64,000 nt of DNA from JAFASC01 sp036265935 (GCA_036265935.1 DATAOB010000073.1:44276-108275); one strand, 5' to 3'; counted from the stretch's first letter, positions 7,051 to 16,148 are shown. Numbers and translations are program-made. Notes: generated from the letters alone by a model not told the origin.

Positions 7051-9405
7051 CTATTCCGCCGCCTTGCGAGGCCTTGCCTCCTGAATGGCGCGCCAGACGA
7101 TCTCCGGCGTTGCCGGCATATCGATGTGGCGAATGCCGAGATCGGACAGCGCATCGACGACCGCGTTCATCACGCTGGTCAGCGATCCCGCGCAGCCCGC
7201 TTCGCCGCAGCCCTTGGCGCCGAGCTGATTCGTCGTCGCCGGAACGGGATGACTGGCAAAGCCGATATCAGGCAGATCGCCGGCGCGTGGCAGCTGGTAA
7301 TCCATGAACGAGCCGGTGAGCAATTGTCCCTGCTCGTCGAAGACGACTCGCTCCATCAAGGCCTGGCCGATGCCCTGGGCGACGCCGCCATGGATTTGTC
7401 CTTCGACAAGCAGCGGATTGACGATGGTGCCGAAGTCGTTGACGCTCATATAGCGATCGACGCTAATGATTCCGGTGTCGGGATCGATCTCCACCTCGCA
7501 AATGTGGCAGCCGTTGGGATAGGCGGCGATCTCGCCTTTCGACACATGCGAGGCGTCGAGCGAAGTCGGCGCGCCGTCCGGCAACGCCAAGCCGCCGTCA
7601 CGCAGTTTCGCCGCGAGTTCGACAATGCCGATCGCGCGGTCGGTCCCGGCGATACGGAACTTTCCGCCGGAAAATTCGATATCGGCGGGCGCAGCTTCGA
7701 GCACGTGCGAGGCGATCTCGCGGCCCTTCTTCTCGACGTCATCCGCCGCGACGAGAATCGCCGCGCCGGAATTCATGATCGAGCGCGAGCCGCCGGTGCC
7801 GCTGCCGGCGGTGAGCTGATCGCTGTCGCCCTGCTGCAGCCGGATCAGCTCGAAGGGAATGCCAAGCCGGCTCGACAGAACCTGCGCGAACGGCGCCGCG
7901 TGCCCCTGGCCGTAATCGAGCGTGCCGGTGAGGATCGTCACGGTGCTGTCGTCCTCGAAGCGGATGCCGCCCATTTCCGGCATCGGGCCGGCGGTCGCCT
8001 CGAGGAAGCAGCCGATGCCGAGGCCGCGCAGCAGCCCTTTCTTGGCGCTTGCAGCTTTCCTTGCGGCGAAGCCATCCACATCGGCGGCCGCGAGCGCGTC
8101 ATCCAAAACGCCGGCGAAATCGCCGGAATCGTACATCACGCCGCTCGCCGCTTTGAACGGAATTTCCTTCGGCGCGATCTGATTGCGCCGCCTAAGTTCG
8201 ACGGGATCGATGCCAAGCTCATCGGCGGCCGCATCGACCAGCCGCTCCATGAAATAATTGCCTTCCGGCCGGCCGGCGCCGCGATAGGGCCCGATCGGCG
8301 TCGTGTTGGTCAGCATGCATTTGACCGAAACTTCGATCAGCGGCAGCCGGTATTGCGCCGGCGCGTTGACGACGAAATTGCGCGTCGCCGGCAGCGGCCC
8401 GACAACGCTGACATGCGCGCCGACATTGGCATGGGCGGCAAGGCGCACCGCGAGAAAGCGGCCGTCTTCATCAAGCGCGAGTTCGGCATTGACCGATGCG
8501 TCGCGTCCATGCGCGTCGGAAAGAAAGCTCGTCGAGCGCTCATCCGTCCATTTCACCGGCCGCCCGAGTTCATGCGCCGCATGCAGCGCGCAGACATATT
8601 CGGGATAGACGGCGATCTTCATGCCGAAGGAGCCGCCGACATTGCCGGTGAGCACGCGCGCTTGAGAGCCTTTCGGCAGCACGTCGTTGACGAGCTGCCC
8701 CTTGATGCCCATCACGCCCTGCGAGCAGACGTGCAGGGTATAAAGCTCGTCGCCATCGAATTCGGCGACAGCAGAGCGCGGCTCCATCGGATTGACGACG
8801 AGCCGGTTATTGATCAGCTCGAGCCGTGTCACGTGATGCGCTTTGGCGAACGCTTCCGCGACCGCTTCCGTCTCGCCATGATAATAATCAAGCTGCAAAT
8901 TGCCGGGCACTTCATCGTAGAGAATGGGTGCATCCGCCTCGGCTGCTTCGCGTGCCGATGTGACCGCCGGCAATTCCTCGATGTCGACTGCGACTGCCTC
9001 GGCGGCGTCCTTTGCCTGCCACAGCGTCTCGGCGACGACGCAGGCGACAGGCTCGCCGACATAGCGCACCTTGCCGCGCGCCAGCGCAATGCGTTGCGGC
9101 GGCTGCATCGGGCTGCCGTCGCGATTTTGATAGGGCAGCCGGCATTTGAGCGAACCGTAGCCGGCGGCGGCGAGCGTCTCGCCTTCGAAGGCGAGCAGCA
9201 CGCCTGGCATGCCGCGCGCCGCATCGAGATCGACGCCGCGCAAATGCCCGTGCGCGACCGGGCTGCGCACGATCACCGCGTAGACCTGGCCTTCGAGGTG
9301 GAGGTCGTCCGTATACTGGCCTTCGCCTCGCACCAGAATCGGGTCTTCCGTCCGCCGCACCGGCTGGCCGATGCCGAAATTGCCGGTGATCACCTCATGT
9401 TTCAT
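7051..9405 (-). CDS. Molybdenum hydroxylase large subunit (CoxL/XDH family), form II
   Basis: 784 aa, the length of molybdopterin-cytosine-dinucleotide large subunits. The start GIGQPVRRTEDPILVRGEGQYTDD is typical. The active-site loop reads GPYRGAGRPE, the AYRGAGR signature of form II (putative) CO dehydrogenases and aldehyde/aromatic hydroxylases, not the Cys-bearing loop of true CO dehydrogenase. GSGTGGSRS and KGCGEAG near the C-terminus match the cofactor-binding region and the catalytic Glu. No FAD (CoxM) or 2Fe-2S (CoxS) subunit gene is adjacent. A paralogue lies at 13795-16122. The substrate is unknown. Confidence 0.88.
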   Translation of the reverse strand: MKHEVITGNFGIGQPVRRTEDPILVRGEGQYTDDLHLEGQVYAVIVRSPVAHGHLRGVDLDAARGMPGVLLAFEGETLAAAGYGSLKCRLPYQNRDGSPMQPPQRIALARGKVRYVGEPVACVVAETLWQAKDAAEAVAVDIEELPAVTSAREAAEADAPILYDEVPGNLQLDYYHGETEAVAEAFAKAHHVTRLELINNRLVVNPMEPRSAVAEFDGDELYTLHVCSQGVMGIKGQLVNDVLPKGSQARVLTGNVGGSFGMKIAVYPEYVCALHAAHELGRPVKWTDERSTSFLSDAHGRDASVNAELALDEDGRFLAVRLAAHANVGAHVSVVGPLPATRNFVVNAPAQYRLPLIEVSVKCMLTNTTPIGPYRGAGRPEGNYFMERLVDAAADELGIDPVELRRRNQIAPKEIPFKAASGVMYDSGDFAGVLDDALAAADVDGFAARKAASAKKGLLRGLGIGCFLEATAGPMPEMGGIRFEDDSTVTILTGTLDYGQGHAAPFAQVLSSRLGIPFELIRLQQGDSDQLTAGSGTGGSRSIMNSGAAILVAADDVEKKGREIASHVLEAAPADIEFSGGKFRIAGTDRAIGIVELAAKLRDGGLALPDGAPTSLDASHVSKGEIAAYPNGCHICEVEIDPDTGIISVDRYMSVNDFGTIVNPLLVEGQIHGGVAQGIGQALMERVVFDEQGQLLTGSFMDYQLPRAGDLPDIGFASHPVPATTNQLGAKGCGEAGCAGSLTSVMNAVVDALSDLGIRHIDMPATPEIVWRAIQEARPRKAAE

Positions 9406-9507
9406 GCGCTTGAGTCCTGTTCCGGGGCCGTCCGATTATTTCGCGTAAGGGCGCTCTGTCGAGCCCGGGGTGCTTGATGCCTTGGCTTTGACTTCGCCCG
9501 GGCGCCC

Positions 9508-10689
9508 ATGCTGACTTGCCGCATGAGCCTCGAACATAGCAAGGACCGGGAGGCGATCCGCGACGCGATCGGCCGCATCTGCGGGCGTTTCGGCGAGGAT
9601 TATTGGCTCGAACACGACCGCACCGGCGCCTTCCCGCACGAATTGCATGGCGCGCTCGCCGCAGACGGATGGCTCGGCATTGCCATGCCGGAAGAATATG
9701 GCGGCGCCGGACTGGGGATTACCGAGGCGGCGCTGATGATGCAGACGATCGCCGCCTCCGGCGCGGCAATGTCCGGCGCCTCAGCCGTGCACATGAACAT
9801 CTTCGGGCTGAACCCGGTCATCGTGTTCGGCACGGATGCGCAGAAGCGGCGCTGGTTGCCGCCGCTGATCCGCGGCGAGGAAAAAGCCTGCTTTGCGGTG
9901 ACCGAGCCGAATGTCGGGCTCGACACGACGCGCCTGAAGGCGCGCGCCGTGCGCGACGGCGATCATTACGTGCTCAACGGACAGAAAGTGTGGATTTCGA
10001 CGGCGCAGATCGCCGACCGCATGCTGATCCTGGCGCGCACGACGCCGCTCGAAGAATGTCCGAAGCCGACCTTCGGATTGTCGCTGTTCTACACGATGCT
10101 CGATCGCGACTTCGTCACCGTGCAGGAGATCGACAAGATGGGTCGCAAGGCCGTCGATTCGAACGCGCTGTTCATCGATAGTTTGCGCGTGCCCGCCGAG
10201 GACCGCATCGGCGAAGAGGGACGCGGCTTCGAATATATCCTGCATGGGATGAACCCGGAGCGCATTCTGATCGCTGCGGAGGCGATCGGCGTCGGCCGCG
10301 CGGCGTTGCAGCGCGCGACGCGCTATGCCAAGGAGCGCGTCGTCTTTGGCCGCCCGATCGGTCAGAACCAGGCGATCCAGCATCCGCTCGCCCAATGCTG
10401 GATGGAGCTCGAAGCCGCCGATCTCATGGTCTTCCACGCCGCCGCGCTTTATGATGCGGGCAAGCCATGCGGCATCGAAGCGAATTCGGCGAAATATCTC
10501 GCCGCCGAAGCCGGCTTCCATGCCTGCGAGACGGCAATCATGACGCACGGCGGCATGGGGTACGCCAAGGAATATCACGTCGAGCGCTACCTGCGTGAGA
10601 TTCTGATCGCCCGAATCGCGCCGGTCAGCCGCGAATTGATTCTGTGCAATATCGCCGAACGCGCGCTCGGTCTGCCGAAGTCGTACTGA
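9508..10689 (+). CDS. Acyl-CoA dehydrogenase
   Basis: 393 aa flavoenzyme that introduces an alpha,beta double bond into acyl-CoA in the cytoplasm. It shows the family motifs CFAVTEPNVGLDTTRLKA and GGMGYAKEYHVERYLRE. The usual C-terminal catalytic Glu (IYEGT in medium-chain enzymes) is replaced by RIAPVSREL. E251 in the helix MNPERILIAAE is where isovaleryl- and long-chain enzymes keep their base. The start could also be ATG 9523. Transcribed alone, with the next CDS about 115 bp away. Confidence 0.88.
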   Translation: MLTCRMSLEHSKDREAIRDAIGRICGRFGEDYWLEHDRTGAFPHELHGALAADGWLGIAMPEEYGGAGLGITEAALMMQTIAASGAAMSGASAVHMNIFGLNPVIVFGTDAQKRRWLPPLIRGEEKACFAVTEPNVGLDTTRLKARAVRDGDHYVLNGQKVWISTAQIADRMLILARTTPLEECPKPTFGLSLFYTMLDRDFVTVQEIDKMGRKAVDSNALFIDSLRVPAEDRIGEEGRGFEYILHGMNPERILIAAEAIGVGRAALQRATRYAKERVVFGRPIGQNQAIQHPLAQCWMELEAADLMVFHAAALYDAGKPCGIEANSAKYLAAEAGFHACETAIMTHGGMGYAKEYHVERYLREILIARIAPVSRELILCNIAERALGLPKSY

Positions 10690-10737
10690 CCCCGCGCGCC
10701 CTCGCCTGCGCGTTCCTGCCGCAGCCGAAAGGGCAAT

Positions 10738-10766
10738 TTGCGTTCCTAGGCGGCATGCCTATATCA
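10738..10766 (+). promoter_or_regulatory. Candidate sigma-70 promoter for the leader transcript
   Basis: TTGCGT (10738-10743), a 17-base spacer, then ATATCA (10761-10766), or TATATC with a 16-base spacer. Transcription would begin near 10773, about 15 bases before the unusual ribosome site. Read by eye only. Confidence 0.45.
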
Positions 10767-10788
10767 TGCGCATCGTCGTCAACAACCG

Positions 10789-10802
10789 AAAGGAGGTGAT
10801 CC
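10789..10802 (+). promoter_or_regulatory. Extended Shine-Dalgarno, full complement of the 16S 3' tail
   Basis: AAAGGAGGTGATCC is complementary over 14 bases to the conserved 3' end of 16S rRNA (GGATCACCTCCTTT). A GTG codon follows at 10804, 7 bases after GGAGG. Normal ribosome sites in this window match 5-7 bases. Confidence 0.8.
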
Positions 10803-10803
10803 A

Positions 10804-10866
10804 GTGTCTCATTGTCTCATACCGCAGTCGGTGACCTGGACCCTCAAGTCTGCGAAGGCGGACTGA
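10804..10866 (+). CDS. 20-codon leader ORF under the extended Shine-Dalgarno
   Basis: GTG start, 20 codons, TGA stop. The peptide begins MSHCLIPQSV and ends LKSAKAD. It has no signal peptide and no run of one amino acid of the kind used in classical attenuation. A candidate promoter lies upstream and a strong hairpin terminator about 30 bases downstream. It therefore looks like a short transcript of about 160 nt that encodes a tiny peptide or acts as an RNA, upstream of the M3 oligopeptidase gene. I do not recognise the peptide. Confidence 0.5.
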   Translation: MSHCLIPQSVTWTLKSAKAD

Positions 10867-10896
10867 AGGAACAACTCGGACTACGGTTCGACAATG

Positions 10897-10932
10897 GAAG
10901 GGCTGCTTTCGGGCGGCCCTTCTTTGCTTTAT
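10897..10932 (+). terminator. Intrinsic terminator of the leader transcript
   Basis: GAAGGGCTGC pairs with GCGGCCCTTC (10 bp including one U-G) around the loop TTTCGG. It is followed by the T-rich tail TTTGCTTT. It separates the tiny ORF from the oligopeptidase start at 10959, so it could act as a stand-alone terminator or an attenuator. Confidence 0.7.
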
Positions 10933-10958
10933 GCACCTTCATCGTTGCAGGTGATGCT

Positions 10959-12995
10959 ATGACCGCCGATCCCTTTCGTGAGACCGAGCTTCCCTTCAAC
11001 ATTCCGGATTTCGCAAATATCAGGACGGAACATTACCGCCCGGCCTTCGATGGCGCGATGGCCGAGCATCGCGCCGAGATCGATGCCATCGCTGGGGATA
11101 CCAGCGCGCCCACTTTCGACAACACGATCGCGGCGCTGGAGCGCAGCGGCGCCCGGCTTCGGCGCGTCGAGGCCGTATTCTGGAATCTCGTTGGCACCGA
11201 TGCCGACGAGGGCTTGCAGGCGGTCGAGCGCGAGATGGCGCCCGTCACCGCGCGCCACTATCTCGAAATCACCACCAACAGGGCGCTTTTTGCGCGCCTC
11301 GCCCGGCTCTACGAGGCGCGAGAGACGCTCGAGCTCGACGCCGAAAAGCTTCGCGTCCTTGAACGCACGTACAACAATTTCGTCCGTGCCGGAGCGAGTC
11401 TTGATTCTGTAGGCCAGAAGCGGCTCACCGAGATCATTGAGCGCTTGGCGGTTCTTTCCACCTTATTCAGCCAAAACGTCCTCGCCGATGTCGCAGAGTA
11501 TAAGCTCGTTCTCGAAACCGAGGCCGATCTCGCCGGCCTGCCGGAGTCGCTTCGCGCCAGCGCGGCACGCAATGCCGAAGAGAAGGGACATCCGGGCAAG
11601 CACGTCATTACCTTGGCGCGCTCGGACTATGAGACTTTCATGCAGTTCTCGACGCGGCGCGATCTGCGCGAGACTTTGTTCCGTGCCTGGACGATGCGCG
11701 GCGAGAACGGCGGCAAGACAGATAACAGCGCCATCATGTCGGAGATCATCGCGCTGCGCGATGAACGCGCCAAGCTGCTCGGCTACGAGACATTCGCCGA
11801 ATACAGGCTCGACGACACGATGGCGAAGACGCCCGCGCGTGTTCGCGGTCTTCTCGACGATGTCTGGCAACCGGCGCGCAATCGCGCCAATGACGAACGC
11901 GCCACGTTGCAAGCGAACGCGAATGCGGAGGGTGCGAATTTCGACATCGCCGCGCACGATTGGCACTTCTATTCGGAGAAGGTGCGCAAGGAAACGCACG
12001 ATTTCGACGAAGCCGAGCTAAAGCCCTATCTGCAGCTCGACAAAATGATCGACGCGGCGTTCTACGCCGCGACGCAATTGTTCGGACTGCAGTTCAGCGA
12101 AGTCCACGGCCTGCCGCTCTACCATTCCGACGTTCGCGCCTTCGATGTCCGCGATCGCAGCGGCAAGCATGTCGCCCTCTTTCTTGGCGATTATTTCGCG
12201 CGCGCCTCCAAACGCGGCGGCGCCTGGATGTCCGGCTTCCGCACGCAGCAGAAACTCGACGGCGATATCAGGCCGATCGTCGTCAACGTGATGAATTTTG
12301 CCAAGCCCCCGCAGGGCCGTCCGGCGCTGCTCAGTCTCGATGATGCGCGCACGCTGTTCCACGAATTCGGCCATGGCCTGCACGGCATGCTGTCGGATGT
12401 CAAATATCCCCTGATTTCCGGCACCAGCGTCGCCGGCGATTTCGTCGAGCTGCCGTCGCAGCTCTACGAGCATTGGCTGCTGCGCCCCGAAATTCTCGGC
12501 AAATTCGCGCTGCATGCAGAGAGTGGCGAGCCGATGCCGGCTGCCTTTATCGAGCGCGTGCTGGCGTCGCGCCACTTCAATCAGGGTTTCGCCACAGTCG
12601 AATATTGCGCTTCGGCTTTCGTCGATCTCGACCTGCATCTTCAATCTCAGCCCGGCAATCTCGACGTCGTCGGCTTCGAGCGCGCGACGCTGGCGCGGAT
12701 CGACATGCCCGACGCGATCACGATGCGCCATCGCACGCCGCATTTCTCACACATCTTCTCCGGCGACGGTTATGCCGCAGGCTATTACAGCTATCTCTGG
12801 TCCGAGGTGCTCGACGCCGACGCCTTTGCCGCCTTCGAGGAGGCCGGAAACGTCTTCGATCCGGAGCTGGCGCATCGGCTCTATACCAACATCTACTCGG
12901 CCGGCGGGCGGCAGGACCCGGCCGAGGCCTATATTGCCTTTCGCGGCCGTATGCCGACAATCGAACCGCTGTTGACCAAGCGTGGCCTTGCCTGA
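10959..12995 (+). CDS. M3 family zinc oligopeptidase (peptidyl-dipeptidase Dcp/OpdA-like)
   Basis: 678 aa cytoplasmic metallopeptidase of the thimet oligopeptidase clan, which trims short peptides. The zinc motif is HEFGHGLHGML (HExxH), with the downstream Glu in the ISGTSVAGDFVELPSQL helix region. FSHIFSGDGYAAGYYSYLWSEVLDADAF is the conserved C-terminal substrate-binding block (GYxAGYYSYxW). The ATG at 10959 is preceded by AGGTGA and starts just after the leader terminator. A longer in-frame reading from 10812 runs through the leader and is rejected. Confidence 0.92.
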   Translation: MTADPFRETELPFNIPDFANIRTEHYRPAFDGAMAEHRAEIDAIAGDTSAPTFDNTIAALERSGARLRRVEAVFWNLVGTDADEGLQAVEREMAPVTARHYLEITTNRALFARLARLYEARETLELDAEKLRVLERTYNNFVRAGASLDSVGQKRLTEIIERLAVLSTLFSQNVLADVAEYKLVLETEADLAGLPESLRASAARNAEEKGHPGKHVITLARSDYETFMQFSTRRDLRETLFRAWTMRGENGGKTDNSAIMSEIIALRDERAKLLGYETFAEYRLDDTMAKTPARVRGLLDDVWQPARNRANDERATLQANANAEGANFDIAAHDWHFYSEKVRKETHDFDEAELKPYLQLDKMIDAAFYAATQLFGLQFSEVHGLPLYHSDVRAFDVRDRSGKHVALFLGDYFARASKRGGAWMSGFRTQQKLDGDIRPIVVNVMNFAKPPQGRPALLSLDDARTLFHEFGHGLHGMLSDVKYPLISGTSVAGDFVELPSQLYEHWLLRPEILGKFALHAESGEPMPAAFIERVLASRHFNQGFATVEYCASAFVDLDLHLQSQPGNLDVVGFERATLARIDMPDAITMRHRTPHFSHIFSGDGYAAGYYSYLWSEVLDADAFAAFEEAGNVFDPELAHRLYTNIYSAGGRQDPAEAYIAFRGRMPTIEPLLTKRGLA

Positions 12996-13096
12996 CCGTT
13001 CACATCAAGCGCATCCGACGGAGCTTCGCCGCGCGGCGGGAACCGAAGCTCCAGTGTTCCGTTGATTTTCGGGCTCGAGCTCCCGGGAGGGTGACC

Positions 13097-13378
13097 ATGA
13101 CAGACGCGAACCAGGCGACTTCGGAATTCGACAAGCACATCAAGGATGTCGGCAAGGCCGTCGAAGGTGCGGGCGGCGCGGCCGAGAACGTTGCCAGCCA
13201 GGCAAGCGCCTATCTGAAGGACGCGAGCGAACGCGCCGCCGAACTGGCGAGCCATGCGGGTGAATATTATCAGCAGGGCCAGAAAGCAGCGGTCGAGGCG
13301 GTGAAATCGCAGCCGCTCGCCGCGCTCGGCGTCGCGGCTTTGATTGGATTTCTGTTCGGGCTCTTGATCGCCCGCTGA
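13097..13378 (+). CDS. DUF883 / ElaB-YqjD-like small membrane protein
   Basis: 93 aa. An Ala/Gly-rich amphipathic N-terminal helix (about residues 5-65, likely coiled) is followed by one C-terminal membrane segment (PLAALGVAALIGFLFGLLIAR) that ends in Arg, as in the ElaB/YqjD tail-anchored family, some members of which bind ribosomes. The ATG has a GGGAGGGTGA ribosome site. A second small membrane protein follows after 16 bp, presumably in the same operon. Confidence 0.75.
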   Translation: MTDANQATSEFDKHIKDVGKAVEGAGGAAENVASQASAYLKDASERAAELASHAGEYYQQGQKAAVEAVKSQPLAALGVAALIGFLFGLLIAR

Positions 13379-13394
13379 GCACGGGAGAGCATCC

Positions 13395-13712
13395 ATGTCA
13401 GACCCGAAAACCGAAAATGTCGCCTCGGCGCTGCCGGGGAGCGACGTCATCGGCGAATATGTCGCCGACTTTCTGGTGACGGCGAACCGGCTCGCAGATG
13501 CGCTGGAGCGGATCGCCGGCGCCATCCGCAGCGCCGCCGAAGAAGGCGAGCGGCTGACCAAGACGCTCCGCGAAGAGCTGCCGCCGAATCTCTTCTCGCG
13601 CGAGAGAGCCAGTGAGACCGTACCGGTGGCGGTCGTTGGGATCGCGGCGCTTGCGGTGATGTTCGTGGCGCAGCGCCGGCGCTCGCGGCCGCTCGACGCG
13701 CGCTCGTTTTAA
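13395..13712 (+). CDS. Small single-pass membrane protein, unknown function
   Basis: 105 aa. Residues 1-70 are soluble and helical with an acidic/basic pattern, followed by one membrane segment (VAVVGIAALAVMFVAQRRRSR) with a strongly basic flank. The start has a GGGAG ribosome site. It lies directly behind the DUF883-like gene, and a family B palindrome follows the stop. It is probably tail-anchored to the inner membrane; no family recognised. Confidence 0.65.
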   Translation: MSDPKTENVASALPGSDVIGEYVADFLVTANRLADALERIAGAIRSAAEEGERLTKTLREELPPNLFSRERASETVPVAVVGIAALAVMFVAQRRRSRPLDARSF

Positions 13713-13715
13713 AGT

Positions 13716-13783
13716 TGGACCGCGCACCTCCTGGTGCGCATCTCGTTGCCACGGATCGTGCGCACTGGGAGGTGCGCGGTCCA
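13716..13783. repeat. Extragenic palindrome, family B, copy 1
   Basis: 68 bp. The outer arms TGGACCGCGCACCTCC and GGAGGTGCGCGGTCCA are exact inverted copies. The left arm continues TGGTGCGCA and the right is preceded by TGCGCACT. A second copy is at 22223-22288. It sits between convergent genes. Confidence 0.85.
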
Positions 13784-13794
13784 GCGCTCCGCAT

Positions 13795-16122
13795 CTATGC
13801 CGCCTTCTTGTCACCCGCCTGTGCGATCGCCTGCCAAATCTTGGCAGGCGTCAGCGGCATGTCGAGATGTTTGATGCCGTAAGGCGACAGCGCGTCGATC
13901 ACCGCATTGAGCACCGTCGGCGTCGCACCGACGGTGCCCGATTCGCCGCAGCCTTTGGCGCCGAGCGGATTGATCTTTGAGGGCGAGGTCTCGTCGAGCT
14001 CGGTCTTGAAAAACGGAAAATCCTCGGCGCGCGGCATCTGGTAATCCATGAACGTCGCGGTGAGAAGCTGACCGTCTTCGTTGTAAACGGCGCCTTCATA
14101 AAGTGTCTGTCCGGCGCCCTGCACGATGCCGCCATGCATCTGGCCTTCGATCAGCATCGGGTTCATCGGCACGCCGACATCGTCGACCGTCGTGTAGCGC
14201 GCAATGCGCGCGATGCCTGTTTCGGGATCGATCTCGACCTCGGCGACATGCGTGCCGTTCGGCCAGCTCGGCCCGTCGACCTGGCCCTCGCTCGAAACCG
14301 AGAGCCGGCTCTCCGGCTGTTTTGACGCGATTTCCGCAAGCGTGATTTGCCGGTCCGTGCCGGCGATGCGGAAGCGGCCGTCGGCAAATTCAAGGTCCTG
14401 TGTTGCGGCCTCCAGCATCTCCGCCGCGAGCGGCCGCGCTTTCTCGATCATGTCGGTAATGCTCGCGGCGACCGCCGAGCCGCCGATATAAAGCGAGCGC
14501 GAGCCGACGCTGCCGAACCCCTGCACGAGATCGGTGTCGCCCTGCACGATTTCGACCTTCTCGATCGGAATCGACAAAGCTTGCGACACCATTTGCGCAT
14601 AGCTCGTCTCCAAACCTTGACCCATCGCCTGCGTCGCCGAATGGACGATCGCACGCCCGTCGCCGGTCACATGCAGTTTTGCCGGCTCGACGAGCGCGTT
14701 ACCGCCGGTCCATTCGACGTAGCTGGCAACGCCGCGGCCGTAGAGCAGGCCCTTCGCTTCAGCCGCCGCTTTGCGCGCTTCGAACCCGGCCCAATCCGAC
14801 GCTTCGCTCGCGCGATCGATCAGCTTGCCAAAATTGCCGCTGTCATAGGTCTGGCCCATGAAATTGGTGAACGGCATCTGCTCGGATTTGACGAAATTGA
14901 TCTTACGCAATTGCCGCGGGTCCATATTCATCCGCCGCGCCGCTGCATCCATCATGCGCTCAATGGTGAAGATCGCTTCCGGCCGTCCGGCGCCGCGATA
15001 CGCACCGAGCGGGGCGGTGTTGGTCATCACCGACTGGGTCTGCATCAGGACGAGCGGGATGTCATAGAGACCGGTCGAGACGAACGGCCCGAGCACAAGG
15101 GGAATGATGTTGCCGGTGCCACTGAGATAAGCGCCGGTATTGCCGGTCGCCTTGGCGCGGAAAGCGAGGATGCGGCCGTTCGCGTCGAAAGCGAGTTCGG
15201 CATAGGTGACGAGGTCGCGGCCATGGGTGCCGCTCAGAAAATCGTCGATGCGATCGGCGCGCCAGCGCACCGGCTTGTTGAGCTTGGTCGCGGCGTAAGC
15301 GACAAGACCATCTTCGGGATAAAGACCGGTCTTGTGGCCGAAGCCGCCGCCGATATCGCCGACGAGAACGCGGACGGATTCCTTCGGCCGCTTGAGAATG
15401 ACGTCCGCGAGAATGTCGCGCGTCGTTGCAGGCGTCTGTGAAGGGACGCGCAAGGTCAGCCGCCCCTCTGCATCAGGCTCGGCGAGATTGGCGCGCGGCT
15501 CGATCGCGTTCGGAACGAGACGCTGATTGACGATGTCGAGCGCCACGACATGCGCGGCTTTGGCGAAAGCGGCGTCTACTGCCGCGGCATCGCCGTAGCT
15601 CGCCGCGGCGGCAATATTGTCGGGGATCTCCTCCCAGACGCGCGGCGCTCCAGTGACAAGCGCCGATTGCACATTGGTGACGGCGGGGAGCACGTCATAT
15701 TCGACCGCGATTGCTTCCGCTGCGTCCTGCGCCGTTTGGCGCGACTCCGCGACGATTGCCGCAACCGGCTCGCCGGCAAAGCGCACGATCTCATATGCAA
15801 GCAGACGCCGCGGCGGGAAGCTCGCGTCGGAACCGTCGGGCCGCTTGAAAATCGGCAGAGTAGGGATGGTGCCGACATTGTCGGCAACGAGATCGGCGCC
15901 CGTATAAACCGCGACAACGCCCGGCGCGGTGCGCGCGGGTTCCGCGTCGATCGACACGATGCGCGCATGCGCGTGCGGCGAGCGCAGGATGTAGAGCCAC
16001 AGCGCGCCGGCGCTTTCGCGATCGTCGGTATATCGGCCGCGCCCGGTGATCAGCCGCTCATCTTCGAGACGCTTCACCGGTTGGCGCGTGCCGAACTTCA
16101 TGTCGCTGGGGAGGATGTTCAT
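13795..16122 (-). CDS. Molybdenum hydroxylase large subunit (CoxL/XDH family), form II, second copy
   Basis: 775 aa from ATG 16122. An upstream in-frame start would overlap the preceding lyase gene. The family start (KFGTRQPVKRLEDERLITGRGRYTDD), the form II active-site loop GAYRGAGRPE and the C-terminal GAKGCGESGTVGA block are all present. It is paralogous to the protein at 7051-9405. No FAD or iron-sulfur subunit gene is beside it. The upstream neighbour on the same strand is a PcaB-type lyase (26 bp away), so the two may act in one catabolic step series. Confidence 0.88.
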   Translation of the reverse strand: MNILPSDMKFGTRQPVKRLEDERLITGRGRYTDDRESAGALWLYILRSPHAHARIVSIDAEPARTAPGVVAVYTGADLVADNVGTIPTLPIFKRPDGSDASFPPRRLLAYEIVRFAGEPVAAIVAESRQTAQDAAEAIAVEYDVLPAVTNVQSALVTGAPRVWEEIPDNIAAAASYGDAAAVDAAFAKAAHVVALDIVNQRLVPNAIEPRANLAEPDAEGRLTLRVPSQTPATTRDILADVILKRPKESVRVLVGDIGGGFGHKTGLYPEDGLVAYAATKLNKPVRWRADRIDDFLSGTHGRDLVTYAELAFDANGRILAFRAKATGNTGAYLSGTGNIIPLVLGPFVSTGLYDIPLVLMQTQSVMTNTAPLGAYRGAGRPEAIFTIERMMDAAARRMNMDPRQLRKINFVKSEQMPFTNFMGQTYDSGNFGKLIDRASEASDWAGFEARKAAAEAKGLLYGRGVASYVEWTGGNALVEPAKLHVTGDGRAIVHSATQAMGQGLETSYAQMVSQALSIPIEKVEIVQGDTDLVQGFGSVGSRSLYIGGSAVAASITDMIEKARPLAAEMLEAATQDLEFADGRFRIAGTDRQITLAEIASKQPESRLSVSSEGQVDGPSWPNGTHVAEVEIDPETGIARIARYTTVDDVGVPMNPMLIEGQMHGGIVQGAGQTLYEGAVYNEDGQLLTATFMDYQMPRAEDFPFFKTELDETSPSKINPLGAKGCGESGTVGATPTVLNAVIDALSPYGIKHLDMPLTPAKIWQAIAQAGDKKAA

Positions 16123-16148
16123 GTCTGTTCCGGGTGGATTGTTCGGCG

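Noticed and set aside
7051..9405. True CO dehydrogenase (form I CoxL)
   Set aside because: The active-site loop is the AYRGAGR-like form II type, without the Cys of form I; the same holds for 13795-16122.
7045..9477. 810-codon plus-strand ORF
   Set aside because: Antisense shadow of the CoxL-type gene; Arg/Asp-rich composition without motifs.
10812..10958. N-terminal extension of the M3 oligopeptidase
   Set aside because: It would run through the leader ORF and its terminator; ATG 10959 has a good ribosome site and fits the family.
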